The position numbers and the translations under genes are program-made. The notes below the pieces were generated by a model that was not told the origin of the DNA, ran no database searches, and saw only the letters and a program-made list of their open reading frames with translations. A stretch of 64,000 nt of DNA, taken from assembly GCA_020746875.1 (NCBI GenBank), contig JAGTJL010000010.1, positions 868,001 through 932,000 on the forward strand. Reading direction: 5' to 3'. Position 1 is the first letter of the stretch, and each line of letters opens with the position of its first letter. Origin of the DNA: Rhexocercosporidium sp. MPI-PUGE-AT-0058 (lineage: Eukaryota > Ascomycota > Leotiomycetes > Helotiales). Shown here piece by piece: positions 22,142 through 33,069 of the stretch.

Positions 22142-23593
22142 ATGTCAACAGAAAGCCGACCACCCAGTCCCTCCGCTCTCCCTCCCATCCCCTCCTCACC
22201 AACCTACTCATACGCCAGCACCGCCAACCCAATACCCAGCTCTTTCAACCTACCTCTCCCCCCACCCCCGCGCTCCCCTCACGCCGTGCTGACGAAATCC
22301 GACCTCGAAGCCTCGCAAACAGCCTACTCAGACCTCCTCTCCTCAGCGAAAGCATACCGACTCGCCCTCGCCGCTCTGTCAGTCTCCGCATCAACCTTTG
22401 GTTCCGCACTCGAAGCATGTGCGCGCTTGAAAGAAGCGCGGAGCGACACTATGCCTTCGTCGGCTGCGGGATCGATGTCGAATAGCTTCTCTGCGAAGGG
22501 GAACTGTACGGCGGATAGCCTGATGGCAGCTAGCGGTGTGCATCAGCTCGTGGCGAACCATCAGCAAATCTTGAGCGAGACGGTGTATAGGAGTTTCGAG
22601 GTGCCGCTGCTGCACGAGCTGGACCAGTGGAGGAGACGCATGGAGGAGGAGGAGGTTGGGTATCAGAGGGAGGCGAAGACGATGAGCAGAGAGATTAGAA
22701 AGATGGAGAAGGAGGGCTTGAGGTTGCATAAGCAGCGGAAGAGGGATGTGGGAAAGTTTAGGGAGCATCTTGTGCAGTTGACGGGGAAGCTGGACCAGTT
22801 GACGGGCCTGAGTGGCGGGCATAGCAGGGGCTTGTTGAGGGATTGCCAGGAGATGAGTAAGGGGATTGTGGAGTGTAGTGCTGGGCTTGTGAGGGCGGAA
22901 GTTGATATCTTTGAGGCGCTTGCGAGGAAAGGTTGGAATGGTGGTGGGTTGGATGAATTGTTGGAGAAGGGGAGGGACCTTTTTGCTAATGAGGAACATG
23001 GTGGTGCGGATGCGCATCCTAACCACGGCGCGAAGATTTTCAGTATCTTGCCTCAGAATAGGAGTATTCTCGCAAGCGAGGATAGCTTAGGTGCTGCGGG
23101 CATGCAGCATTCGAGAAGTGATAGTTTGCAGGTCGAGGGTATGCCGTATCGGAGTCTTGCGGGTGCGGTCTCGGGGGTTAGGGATGCGGATGTGAATAGT
23201 ATATTTTCCGAGAGGGATATGCCCAGTTCAGGACTGTTGAACAGATCGAGAGGTGTACGTCCATTTTCTCCTACGCCTGGAGAGAGGGTTAGGGATCCAT
23301 TGGAAGACTATGGGAGACCTGCCTTTGAGATTTCGAAAAAGCTGGAGGAGGATGGCGAAGAAGATGCTGATCCTGAAGCTGACAAGAGAGAGGATAACGT
23401 CGAGTCGGCGTCTGCAAAGACTGTTGTACCTGTTACAGAAACGGAGGATGAGGTGGCTATTGTGGACACGGACGAGGAGGCTGCGAAGGAAAAGGAAAAG
23501 GAGAGGGAAGAGAGGGCGAGTGAAAGCGGGAGGAGTGGAAGGGAGAGGGAAAGGAGATGGAGTGTTACGGATGATGGTGCTGTGTCTGATTAG
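22142..23593 (+). CDS. IVY1-like phospholipid-binding protein
   Basis: Single exon, 483 residues. Residues 1-45 are Pro/Ser-rich. A helical region follows (LEASQTAYSDLLSSAKAYRL, ALAALSVSASTFGSALEACA) through about residue 300, in the pattern of the fungal IVY1 family. Yeast Ivy1 is an inverse-BAR protein that binds phospholipids, Vps33 and the Rab Ypt7 at vacuoles and affects vacuole fusion and TORC1. The tail from about 320 is disordered and strongly Glu/Lys/Arg-rich. The family assignment rests on remembered resemblance of the 50-300 region, so the vacuolar role is inference. Confidence 0.75.
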   Translation: MSTESRPPSPSALPPIPSSPTYSYASTANPIPSSFNLPLPPPPRSPHAVLTKSDLEASQTAYSDLLSSAKAYRLALAALSVSASTFGSALEACARLKEARSDTMPSSAAGSMSNSFSAKGNCTADSLMAASGVHQLVANHQQILSETVYRSFEVPLLHELDQWRRRMEEEEVGYQREAKTMSREIRKMEKEGLRLHKQRKRDVGKFREHLVQLTGKLDQLTGLSGGHSRGLLRDCQEMSKGIVECSAGLVRAEVDIFEALARKGWNGGGLDELLEKGRDLFANEEHGGADAHPNHGAKIFSILPQNRSILASEDSLGAAGMQHSRSDSLQVEGMPYRSLAGAVSGVRDADVNSIFSERDMPSSGLLNRSRGVRPFSPTPGERVRDPLEDYGRPAFEISKKLEEDGEEDADPEADKREDNVESASAKTVVPVTETEDEVAIVDTDEEAAKEKEKEREERASESGRSGRERERRWSVTDDGAVSD

Positions 23594-23861
23594 TTGTGTG
23601 TAGTTGTTCGAGTGTGCATAGAATAGTATACCCCGAGAAGCATCGAATAGTCGGTCGATGCAGCTTGATATAATTTTAACGTTTTGGATTCACAGATCGC
23701 AAGAAGGGGAGATTTTGGTGCTCCTCATCTTCATTGTTGCTTTTTTGAGAATTACCATAGTATTAAAATCTTTCTTCCAAGCCATATGGATCTTCCTTAG
23801 AAACGCCGTGCTGCAAAACATCAATCGATTGGTATCTACCTGCCCCATGCCATCCATGCCA

Positions 23862-25268
23862 TCAGTTCCACGCTGAGTTCTCCTTAACTATGCCAAGGTA
23901 GCCTCCTAATAAGCTATCAACGAAAGCCATTATGATCCAGTACCAAGTCGCATTCTTGCGGTCGAATTCTCCTTGGTCATCCCTCGGAATTGTGGACCCA
24001 AAGACATCTGAAGTCAACCAGCTGATCAGGGGGATCATATTGAGGAGTCTTCTCTGCCAGGATATCTGCTTTGGTAGAGCTTGGTCAGAAGGAAGCAATT
24101 GGATTCGTTTGGCGGTGGGGATTATGCGGCAGTAGAGTTGGTCCTCTGCTGCTTCTTCGTGTGTTCGGATTCCGGTTACTGTGGCAGAGGTATCAGTCGA
24201 TGCGATGGTGCCGGTGTCTATGGTTTGAGAGGAGCTGTAAGACCCAGGTGGAGAAAGAGAGCTTTCGCCGCGTCGGACTTCTCGCATAGCTGGCGTGGTG
24301 AAAGATCTGGGGAGGGTGGAAGATGGCCGTCTGGCTGAGCTCATGTTGAACCCTGAACTGACGCCGACACTTTGCGCTTGAAACCTGCTTCCTCCTGGTG
24401 TTCTCGAACTTCCTCCACTGATGGGAACTGGCTCGTCCGCAGTCGGTGGTACTCCACGGTAGAGTTCGGCGTAGACCAAGTGACCCATGATGGTCTGCGG
24501 GGAGGACTCCACGGCTATTTCTGCGGAATCTGCTGACTCGAAAGTGACTTTGATCCAGTGCTCGCCGCCTGCAAATTTGAGAGCCTTTGCCTTCTCCTCT
24601 GCCGTCAAGGGTTTCCTTCTGAGGGAAGCCTGGTCTCGTAGATCGCTCTTGAATCGTCGTTGTTCGATTGGCGCATCTCTTGGGTAGTCCTCGCAAATCC
24701 GTCCTGCCAGCCGCTCATATTCTCTAATGACCGCATACTGATGTGTCGACTCGAACCCCCGCAATATGACCTCGGTGGGCTCCTTATGCACTTCCTTCGA
24801 AAAGCGCGATGATGGGCCTGCATTTCCATCGATCTGTACCAAGGCGCCCGAGTTGATGTTTGGCTGGGAGATGGAGGACGTGAGGGAGGGTTTGCGCTGA
24901 GGCGATTCTATATTCTCAGAAGCTTTTTGAGAAAGGAACTGAGAGAAGATCGCATCGGCGGCTGCTAAGGTTGGGTCTTCGCGCTTCGCTGCAGGTGTGC
25001 CTGTTCTCGATCTTGATCTCCTTGTTGACTTGCCGAACGAGCCTGTTTCGGGGACTGTTCTGCGGATGCGCGATACTGTAGGATTCCCATCGGTACTGTA
25101 GAAGTCTTCATCAGAGAGGGCAAAGCCAGCAAAGGCGGGGATATCGTGAGCCATCGCTTTTGTATTGAGTGCGTACCTGGGATAGACCACTGCATAGGGT
25201 CTTGTAATGCCATCGTCGCCGACATATAGCTCATCATCTGGAACGTTGTGAAGAATCAGGGGCGCCAT
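23862..25268 (-). CDS. Nucleoporin Nup53/Nup35 family
   Basis: Intronless, 468 residues. Predicted nuclear pore scaffold-associated protein. A Ser-rich N-terminus precedes the RRM-like Nup35 (MPPN) domain, recognisable at about 165-285 from EVILRGFESTHQYAVIREYE, HWIKVTFESADSAEIAVE and GHLVYAELYRG. In known members this domain dimerises. The extreme C-terminus (NATWYWIIMAFVDSLLGGYL) is an amphipathic/hydrophobic segment of the kind that anchors Nup53 and Nup59 to the pore membrane. Convergent with the IVY1-like gene (268 bases between stops) and divergent from the FMP46-like gene. Confidence 0.88.
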   Translation of the reverse strand: MAPLILHNVPDDELYVGDDGITRPYAVVYPRYALNTKAMAHDIPAFAGFALSDEDFYSTDGNPTVSRIRRTVPETGSFGKSTRRSRSRTGTPAAKREDPTLAAADAIFSQFLSQKASENIESPQRKPSLTSSISQPNINSGALVQIDGNAGPSSRFSKEVHKEPTEVILRGFESTHQYAVIREYERLAGRICEDYPRDAPIEQRRFKSDLRDQASLRRKPLTAEEKAKALKFAGGEHWIKVTFESADSAEIAVESSPQTIMGHLVYAELYRGVPPTADEPVPISGGSSRTPGGSRFQAQSVGVSSGFNMSSARRPSSTLPRSFTTPAMREVRRGESSLSPPGSYSSSQTIDTGTIASTDTSATVTGIRTHEEAAEDQLYCRIIPTAKRIQLLPSDQALPKQISWQRRLLNMIPLISWLTSDVFGSTIPRDDQGEFDRKNATWYWIIMAFVDSLLGGYLGIVKENSAWN

Positions 25269-25572
25269 TGCAACGACTGGAATCGGATGCGAGGAATGGA
25301 TTGGACGGAGTCGAGTGAAAGGAATGCGGAAGCAAGGGTTGCAGATATGTCGCTATTCACAGCGGGCTGGCTTTGGGTCAACAGTCCTAAATAATTCTCC
25401 CTAGCAACGCCCAAGCTGGCTTGGGGCCCCTGGCGGTAAGGAAACAGGGATCAGCGGCAGGGGCCTGCAAGCGCTGTCCGCTAACGTCATAGCTTCACCC
25501 AAAGCTCGGAAGGAAGAGCTTGACGACAGACCATCGACATTCAACCTCAATTTGAAGCCCGAAACTATTAAA
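25269..25572. promoter_or_regulatory. Divergent promoter region, NUP53 / FMP46-like
   Basis: Only about 304 bases separate the two start codons, so both promoters and leaders share this stretch. Core elements were not identified. Confidence 0.45.
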
Positions 25573-26130
25573 ATGTTCAGATTTGTAAGTATATACATTG
25601 ATGTGGTGTTTAGAACTTGCTGGGAGTTATAAGAAGAGCAATCTGACATCATTCTGCAATACAGCACAAAACCAAAGATGTTATTACCCTTTTCCATAAG
25701 GCAAGCTCTCCAGCTTCCATGAGAGTCAACACTCTCTTGAAGCAAGTCTCTGCCAACGCCAGCGAGCATGCCACCGAAGACCAAGCCAGTGATCACTCTA
25801 CGGCATCCAAGCCAAACCGTCCTGAATTCGATGTCGACGTCACCGAGGAACCACCTACCCAAGATCAACTGAAGAGCATTCTGGAATACGTTGGAGTGCA
25901 GAAGGCTAGCACAATCATCAAGGGAGCAAAGGATGAGGCAGATGCCATGAAGAAGCTTAAGGAGAATTCCGAGAGCTTCCAACGTCCAGTGGTATGTTCT
26001 CTTTTGCGGACGTCGGATATATAGGGAAACTGCTAATGGGTTCTAGACGGTGGATTGGTCAAATGGTAGAGCTGTTGTGGGAGCCAATGAGTCGGAGATC
26101 TTGAAGATGATCGAGAGTCTGCCGAAGTAA
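25573..26130 (+). CDS. FMP46-like putative mitochondrial redox protein
   Basis: Model join(25573..25584, 25665..25991, 26047..26130), 140 residues. The first exon has only four codons (MFRF). Exon 2 gives DVITLFHKASSPASMRVNTL, then TEDQASDH, DFDVDVTEEPPTQDQLKS-like text (here EFDVDVTEEPPTQ) and ILEYVG. Exon 3 gives TVDWSNGRAVVGANESEIL. This is the pattern of the fungal FMP46 (DUF1687) family, thioredoxin-fold proteins found in mitochondrial proteomes. A Cys active site of classical thioredoxin is not visible in the reading, so redox activity is inferred from family annotation only. Confidence 0.85.
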
Positions 26131-27262
26131 GGGAGTAACAGGTGATGATACCAATAACTTGTAATTGTTCGTCCGAAGCGTAAAGGTGCGGTGCGAATTT
26201 GGAAGGTTCATCCAAACACCAAAAGCAACAAAAGCTTATAAAGGAGAAACTTTCATTGTGTCGTTGCGTGTTGTATCTTATTGAATTCCATGTTTTACAT
26301 CTTATCCATCACCAATGCAATACCAAGCAAATCTATCACAAGCTTTATCTCATGATCGTTTTCTTCTTTTGGGGAGGTGCACCGATAGCGAAGTCCAGGT
26401 TGGTGAAGTCTCTAGAATATTTTGTTGCTTCTATTGTAATTCTGCCTCACAATCCTTTCGTGTCAGATGTACGATTCTCCTGGCCAATACTGAAAGGGTT
26501 CTAAATCCCTTGAACCCAGTGATACAAGATATGAGATCTTTCGTCAGCATTTGTAAAATTGCAAGACAAGCACTCAGAATTAGTGAAGAAGCGGGGTATG
26601 GTTAATTGTCTCTGCCGGATTTTCATCGATTATGATCATGTCCGAATTCAGGCGTGAGGTTACTTGCTGCTGGTGAGGCTGCTAATGGGTGAATACATAG
26701 GATGTACCGAAACAGGCGCAGTGAAGCCCAGTGCTACACCTGGAAGCAATTGGATCGACGTTCAAACAGTCCGCAACATATTCTACTGGTTACTTTTTGC
26801 CAATGGAGACTTTCTTTACTCTAGAAATGCCATATCGCCATCAAAGGCAATAAGCCGACCTCCCAAACGGCATCCAAAGGCTCCGAGACATCGACTTCGG
26901 CGTGCATCCTCATTTCTTTGGGACAGCCAACCATCCTCACCTTTCTGCTCGTTTTTACTGAAAAGGGGGTCTACATTTGAAAGCGAAGTCTTGCCGCTGG
27001 TAGAGGTCATTCACTCAGAGAGCAAGAGCCTTTTGGCTTGTTAGCGCTGTTCGCTTCCTTCCTTTTCACTCCCTCCCCTCCCATAAAGTCAACATCCCCA
27101 TCCCGTCTTGTCGCGACCTCAATTCCTTCTTCCCCCATCATCCTCTCCGCCTCATCTTCATCCGCGCCCTTCAACACAGCGCATCTCCCTCATTGCTCTT
27201 CTCAGCGTCCCAATTCCTTCTGTACACTTGCTTCACCCATCATTTCTGCGATCGGTCTTGCG
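26131..27262. other. Intergenic, includes 5' leader of next gene
   Basis: About 1.13 kb without a supported gene. The portion from about 27050 is strongly CT-rich, typical of a fungal promoter and 5' leader, and precedes the ATG at 27263. A 126-residue open frame at 26664 has no coding character I trust. Confidence 0.45.
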
Positions 27263-30200
27263 ATGTCTTTCCAACCTCACCCTCACCCTCAGGGTGCAAC
27301 CGATCTTACGTCCATCCCCGAAACCCCCTCGACCTTTGTTGCTCCTCCACCAGGATCCCATAGTTTCTCTCCACTGAAGCAGCTACGTGCTCCTCCAATT
27401 CCCTTCGGTAAGTCCTCACCAAGCTTAGCGATGCCTCATACGCAGCAGCTGATGGTTTCCTGTAGTCCCACAATCGGCGCCCGAGATGTCGTCGTCGTCG
27501 TCGTCGTCGACCGACGTAACATTAGACTTCTACATCCTTGATCCTCAAGCGCCAGCTATCTTCTCGACCAACAACGGAGCTCGTCCTAAGCGGGAACTGG
27601 TCAAGCCGTTCCCTTCCCCGATCATTCGAACGGACATGGCTAGCGATGTTGAGGTCAGAGCCACGCAGCTTATAGAAGCGTTTCCAGAGGTCAAGAGTCT
27701 CAAGGGTGTGCCTACGAACTGGTATATTCTCCATCGTTTCTTTGATGGTCATGATCTTTGGGTCGAGGGTGCCAAGTTCTGCTACTGGGTCATTCTTGCT
27801 ATCAGCCGTAAGTTTTATCCTATGAAGTCATCTGCTACATGGAAGAATCTTAAAGCACTTTCTGACTGAAGCAATGCGCATGCGATTTACGTCATTCAAC
27901 AGCTAACGCATCACAGGCAAGAATGAAGAGCGTGACCACGTTGCTACAGCCCAATGGCAGGAGATTGATTTGTTTGCATATCATTGGCTTATGGCGCACC
28001 GAGATGTTGTGTTTCACAATTCCACCGTCAATCCTATGATTGCCCTGTTCACTGAAGCTGAACAAAGACAAGAGCTAGAGGGAATGACTGTTAATGAGGT
28101 TCAACTTCTGAATGAACGATTGGCATTCCATCGACACCAGTGGCTGGTCGCAGTTGCAGCTGAATCAGGACGACAATCTGCCGAACCTCACCAGCAACCA
28201 CTCCCGCAGCATGGTCAGCAGATGCACCTCATGGGCCCTCTGGGACCAGTAAATCAACCCGGACGAACTCCCATGGCCGCTGGGATCATGCCACAAACAC
28301 ACAGAATCCGTCGAGACTCGAATTCGTCAACAGCTCCACATCCAGCTAATGACCAACAGCTTGTACGCCGTGGATCCATGCCAGGTCAATCAGGTAAAAC
28401 TCTTTGTTATTATCCCAAGAAATTCGCTGTGCTAATTTTCCCCAGGTAAGATTCAAGGTCACATCCTTCTCAACACCCGACGTCAAGTCACCTCCAACGG
28501 CTATCAAAACCAAGGTCATCCCAAAGGTTCTTACAATGACAATGGAGCCGTGCGACCACGAGGATTGCCAAGCACAACTCAGAACAGTCGTAGTAGAGAT
28601 TTCTCCCAGAATTCTTTCCAGGGCAATAGTTGGAGATACGCTTCGGATTCACAAGGAGGTAATTCATCTGGAAATACCCCCTCTCGGGAGCCGGTCTACA
28701 TCCGCCACATACCACCTCCATATGATGGTCCTCATTCAGTTGGTAACCGAGTTGTTTCGGCACCAACACCAGGCAACCCACTGTACCCTGAAAATCGCAT
28801 CATCAGCGGCGGCCGTTCTCAAATTAAGTCTCCCACGAACCGCAAGCAAAACTTCCACAGTTCTCAGGCAATGGTCATTTCACCGATAAATCGTGGAGAA
28901 ATGAGAGGCCCCCGGCGATACGCATCAGGATCGTCTGCTCTTCACTTATCCAGTAGCCCTACCAACCGCATGACATGGAGCAATAATGCGCAGGTCAGCA
29001 CCCCGTCGGAGAGGAAATTTCCCTGGATTGAAGACCATTTCAACAACTCTTTGACCATCCATTACCATGAAGGTGCTAGAGACGATGATAGCGTTCGTAC
29101 GTTGCACATAGAAGGTTATGAGCCGTCTATGCTCTTCAGCCACCAACTAAAGGGGATGCTGGAGGAATGTGGCAAAGTCATCAGCATCCACTATCTACCT
29201 CTGAGCAACCATCGCGCTTTTGTTACGTAAGTATTCCTGCACAAAGATAGATCGCATATGCTGACAGACTTCAGGTATGTCGAACCTCCCTCAGTAGGAC
29301 ACGCCATCCTTCGCTTCAACCGAAAGGTCTTGCCTTCCGGACATAGGCTACAGGCAGGATTGCCCAATAACAAGGTCCGGTCACGATCGAACAGCAACGC
29401 AAGTCAGAACTATCGTAATGTACAACACAACCCACCAAGAGAATTTGAATCTCGCTCGCGACGCCCTTCGATCCGCAATGCTTCCAATAACTATCTCACC
29501 AATACCCATAGTAGACGTCCTTCTATCAACAGGAGCCTTACCAGCCCTTCCGGTTTTATGGACAATCAACTCCAAGCTGCAATTGCTGAGGTGGTGCAGC
29601 ATCAATCAGCACTCGAACGTCAAATGCCTCTGTCGAGCATTGAGAATGCCCATAATGCAACCAAGAAGATGAAATCCTCGCCTGGAACCCTCCAGCAAAG
29701 CGTTACGCATATTAGAAGCAGTGGAAAGAAGGAGAATCTCTCGCCAAGAAAGAAGGCAGGACAAGATGATAATGGAGAGAACTCCTCTCCAAGAACGAGT
29801 GGAAAGAACCACAGTAAGCATAGGAAAGGGTCGAAGCAAAATACGTAAGGTCTATCTCCCGTCCTACACTACTCGCACTGCTGACACATCCATAGCTCAA
29901 CCCGACCTACACCAGCAGTTACCCCAATCAAGTCGATGTCCACTGTCGATCTCAAGGATACGGAAAATCTTCAAATTACTACCGACTTGTCAACGCTGTC
30001 AATTGGTAAGGGTGGTCGTCTTCCTCGCCGCGGTATTAAGAAGAACAACGCCAAGCAGAAGAACATCCACGACTCCTCGAAGAGTGATGTTTCAATCAAT
30101 ACAGACGCTCCTTCGGACACTACTTTATCGCCACTTGAGTCTATGCCCATGACTCGAGATACTTCCTTCAGTTTTGAATCAAGCCGAAAGCAGACTCAAA

Positions 30201-30950
30201 TCAATTGCCCCCAGATTACCAAATCTCAGAGCGCTTCAGACATATCTAGTCTCATCTCCGGAGCTGCCACAACCAAGTCCAAGTCCAAGAAGTCGCTTAA
30301 GCCTCGCAGCAAGAAGCAACTTGGCAGCGCCACAGACGAGCAGATCAATGTCGCAGTTGAGAGCACCATTGTCGCATCAAAGGACTGCGGCACACAAGGA
30401 AAGAATGGGGAGGAAGTTACAGCCAGCCATTCCAAGAAGGGAATTAAAGACTCCGTGGCCAGCAACAAGTCGCTGAGGAAGGCCGATGCTGCCCCAGTGC
30501 AGCCTTGCACAGACCAAAGTCCAGTCATAGTCCCCACACCAGAAAGCAACTTAGATGGAACGATAGAGGCTGCCGCTTCGTCGGCTGTTCCTGCCGCTCC
30601 CAGCGTTGCCATGACCGAGACTCAATCTCCCAAAGGCAACGAGAAGTCATGGACATCTCTCGCCAGTTCTCCGACTGCGGACTCGGATGCTAAGCGTCTT
30701 CCACCCCCTGTTATGGGACCCTTGACCAGCGTTCCTGCAGGAAATAAGAAGTCAGTCAAGCCCGCCGTTCCTGCCGTGGCTGTTCCGCGTGCTTTTGAGA
30801 CGCAACCTCGGCCGTAAGTCGTAAGATACCCCAGCTTTTGGAATCTTCGCCTTTGCAAAAGCTAATCTACCCAGGCCACGAGGCCTTGCGCTTGGCCTGG
30901 ATATCGGTACAGAGGCATGGCCGTTTGTGAGAAAATCCAGGGGGAAATAG
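27263..30950 (+). CDS. Large uncharacterised protein with RRM-like segment
   Basis: Model join(27263..27407, 27466..27807, 27917..28393, 28446..29226, 29275..29844, 29896..30813, 30875..30950), 1102 residues; all six introns are GT-AG and frame-exact. After a Pro-rich start and a run of seven Ser comes a compact Trp-rich region, NWYILHRFFDGHDLWVEGAK then QEIDLFAYHWLMAHRDVVFH, about residues 85-210. Much of the middle is Asn/Ser/Arg-rich and disordered. An RRM-like unit (VRTLHIEGYEPSMLF, then HRAFVTYVEPPSVGHAILRF) is interrupted by the intron at 29227. The C-terminal third is Lys/Ser/Thr-rich. RNA binding is a reasonable inference from the RRM-like unit, but the family is not one I can name. 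Confidence 0.8.
27489..27509 (+). repeat. TCG trinucleotide repeat inside coding exon
   Basis: Seven perfect TCG units encode a run of seven Ser in exon 2 of the 1102-residue protein. Length variation here would keep frame. Confidence 0.9.
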
Positions 30951-33069
30951 CACGAAAACGGGTTCTGGTATTCTTGAACTAGATACAGCAGGATGGAGAG
31001 ATAAGCGTATTTCTCGAAATGGATAGCATGGTTGGCGTTGGCCGCCTGGTGGGAAGCAATCACGGAAGGTTTTTCGACCTAGGGAGCATTGCGTTTCGCC
31101 ACACATAAATATTCTTACATAAAACAAAATGTATCTCGTTTTCATGACGTGAAGTAACTAAGCCCATCATTCAATCCTCTCAATACATATGACTAATGAA
31201 CAAGGTGGCAACAAAATTCAATTATACACTACCGCTTAATCACATCAAAAGGCTAACCTGGTCGACACCCAGACACCACCCCAAGTATGCTCAACTTTTC
31301 CAAAATAGAGCCTAGAAAGAAGTACGTCGTAATTCTGGCCGAGAGTCCTGGGGCTCGTAGGGTTTTGTTTTAAGCAGTTTGATCGATTTCAACGTCCAAG
31401 AATATCCATACTCCAATGTGAGAATCAAAATACGTGACATTTACTTGGACGTGAAGAATAGCCAGCCGCCTTAAGCTTTCGGACCTCTTGGAAATGCTTC
31501 GAATCTTCAAGATAGAGCCTACATGTACTATTAATTCGAAGCAGAGAACCCTCTATCTTTCGTTCATCGAATTTGGCAACTTAGTTGGTCTAGGTTACAA
31601 GTAAACAAATAAGGCCCACCAAAATAAACACGCGACCGGAAGCGAGATTAAAACAGAAATCATAAGCAAGAATTCAAGGAGAGATCAGATTCTCTCAAGA
31701 AAGGTGATATGAGGGGATGATTAGAGACAAAAACCATCGGATCGATCGCTATGCAGCCCCCGTACGACCCACGCCTTCTATGAGAACCACAAACAAACAC
31801 TCCAACCTGACGAGGGAGGACTTTCAAGTCCAGAGGAATGATTGGAGCTCTGACTTTGCTTGCTTCATTGGGGCTGACCACTAAAGGAGATGAAAGTCTT
31901 GGGCTGGGCTTCGAGAATGTGACTGTGTATGCTTAGGCATCTCCTTGCAACACTTCCTGGGTGGGAAGGCGTTCTGTTGGGGTTTGTAGGGCGACTCGCT
32001 TAACTTGCTTGTCTCGCTTCGGACCAGCAAAATAACGCGGATTTAGTAGCAAGTTTGCAGCAAGGAGCTGATTAGGAAGCAATGAATTGAGAGTCTGATA
32101 ATCAGCAGAATTCAACGCCCTTTTAGGTTTATGACATTGCGAGCTTCTGAAGTGAGGTAGCCCGGTAGACAGGCTGGTTTTGATTGTCTTCGCATGCCGT
32201 CGCTTTTTGAGAAGCCCCTCTCTTGAGCCCACACTACCGTGTGAGGAGTGAGGAGAATCTATGCACTATCCTTAAGATGACCAGCCTGAATTTTCTATTC
32301 CCCTGAAGTTGGGAACCAAATGCCCCTTTTATCCACTTCAATTCTCAGAATTACACATCAGCTGCAGAAGTCCATAGATAAACACAAGAGGAAAGGGCAA
32401 GGACGACGATCCTAAATCGGGCTCAAACAAAGCGAAAGGTAGTTCCGTTACCTAGTCCGATCGGTCCCTTGAATTTATCGTTACAATGTACTGAAGACTA
32501 CTAATTGACTAAATTTGCGTGGACTGCGTCCGGGTAATAGGTATCATGGTATGATATGGGTAAATCTGGAATTCTTCCGATATCCTTGGAAGCCCATCCA
32601 CCACCCCACATATACATGTTTAACTCCCTCAAGAAGGACGTTCGTTCTAGCGCCTCCCAAGAGCATTTTACTTCCAATTAGGGTCATGCATGGCTTTTGT
32701 CGGGCTTGATTTGTACCGCACTCCATTCTGCCGGCGGCGCAGTGTTCGTGCGAACTAATGGACTGTTCATGCCCACCAGAACGAGATTCTCAATCATCCG
32801 TCTCCGAGTGAATAGAACTGTACTTACATACAATTTACCGTAAAAAGTTTCGGGTCGAAATACTGTGCCTCTCGTATCTCTTCCCGTCCGTCGTGTAGCT
32901 TAATGTGGCAATGCTAGTACCGGTGGTCAACACGTAATTCCCGCATGGCGGACCCGACTCAGAAATTGACTTGCCAGATGCCCGAACAATTTCGATGTAA
33001 AGACATTGAAACTTTCGTTCACGAATTGCACATTCAGAGACGGCGAAAGTCTTATTTTGCTACAGAGCA
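30951..33069. other. Gene-poor stretch of about 2.1 kb
   Basis: No reading frame longer than about 100 codons has family resemblance or plausible splice partners. The interval is moderately AT-rich. I found no tRNA, terminal repeats or transposase remnants by eye. Confidence 0.45.

Noticed and set aside
22391..23026. 211-codon minus-strand frame
   Set aside because: Antisense to the IVY1-like coding region; composition mirrors its codon bias.
26664..27044. 126-codon plus-strand frame
   Set aside because: No recognisable domain, and it runs into the CT-rich leader of the next gene.
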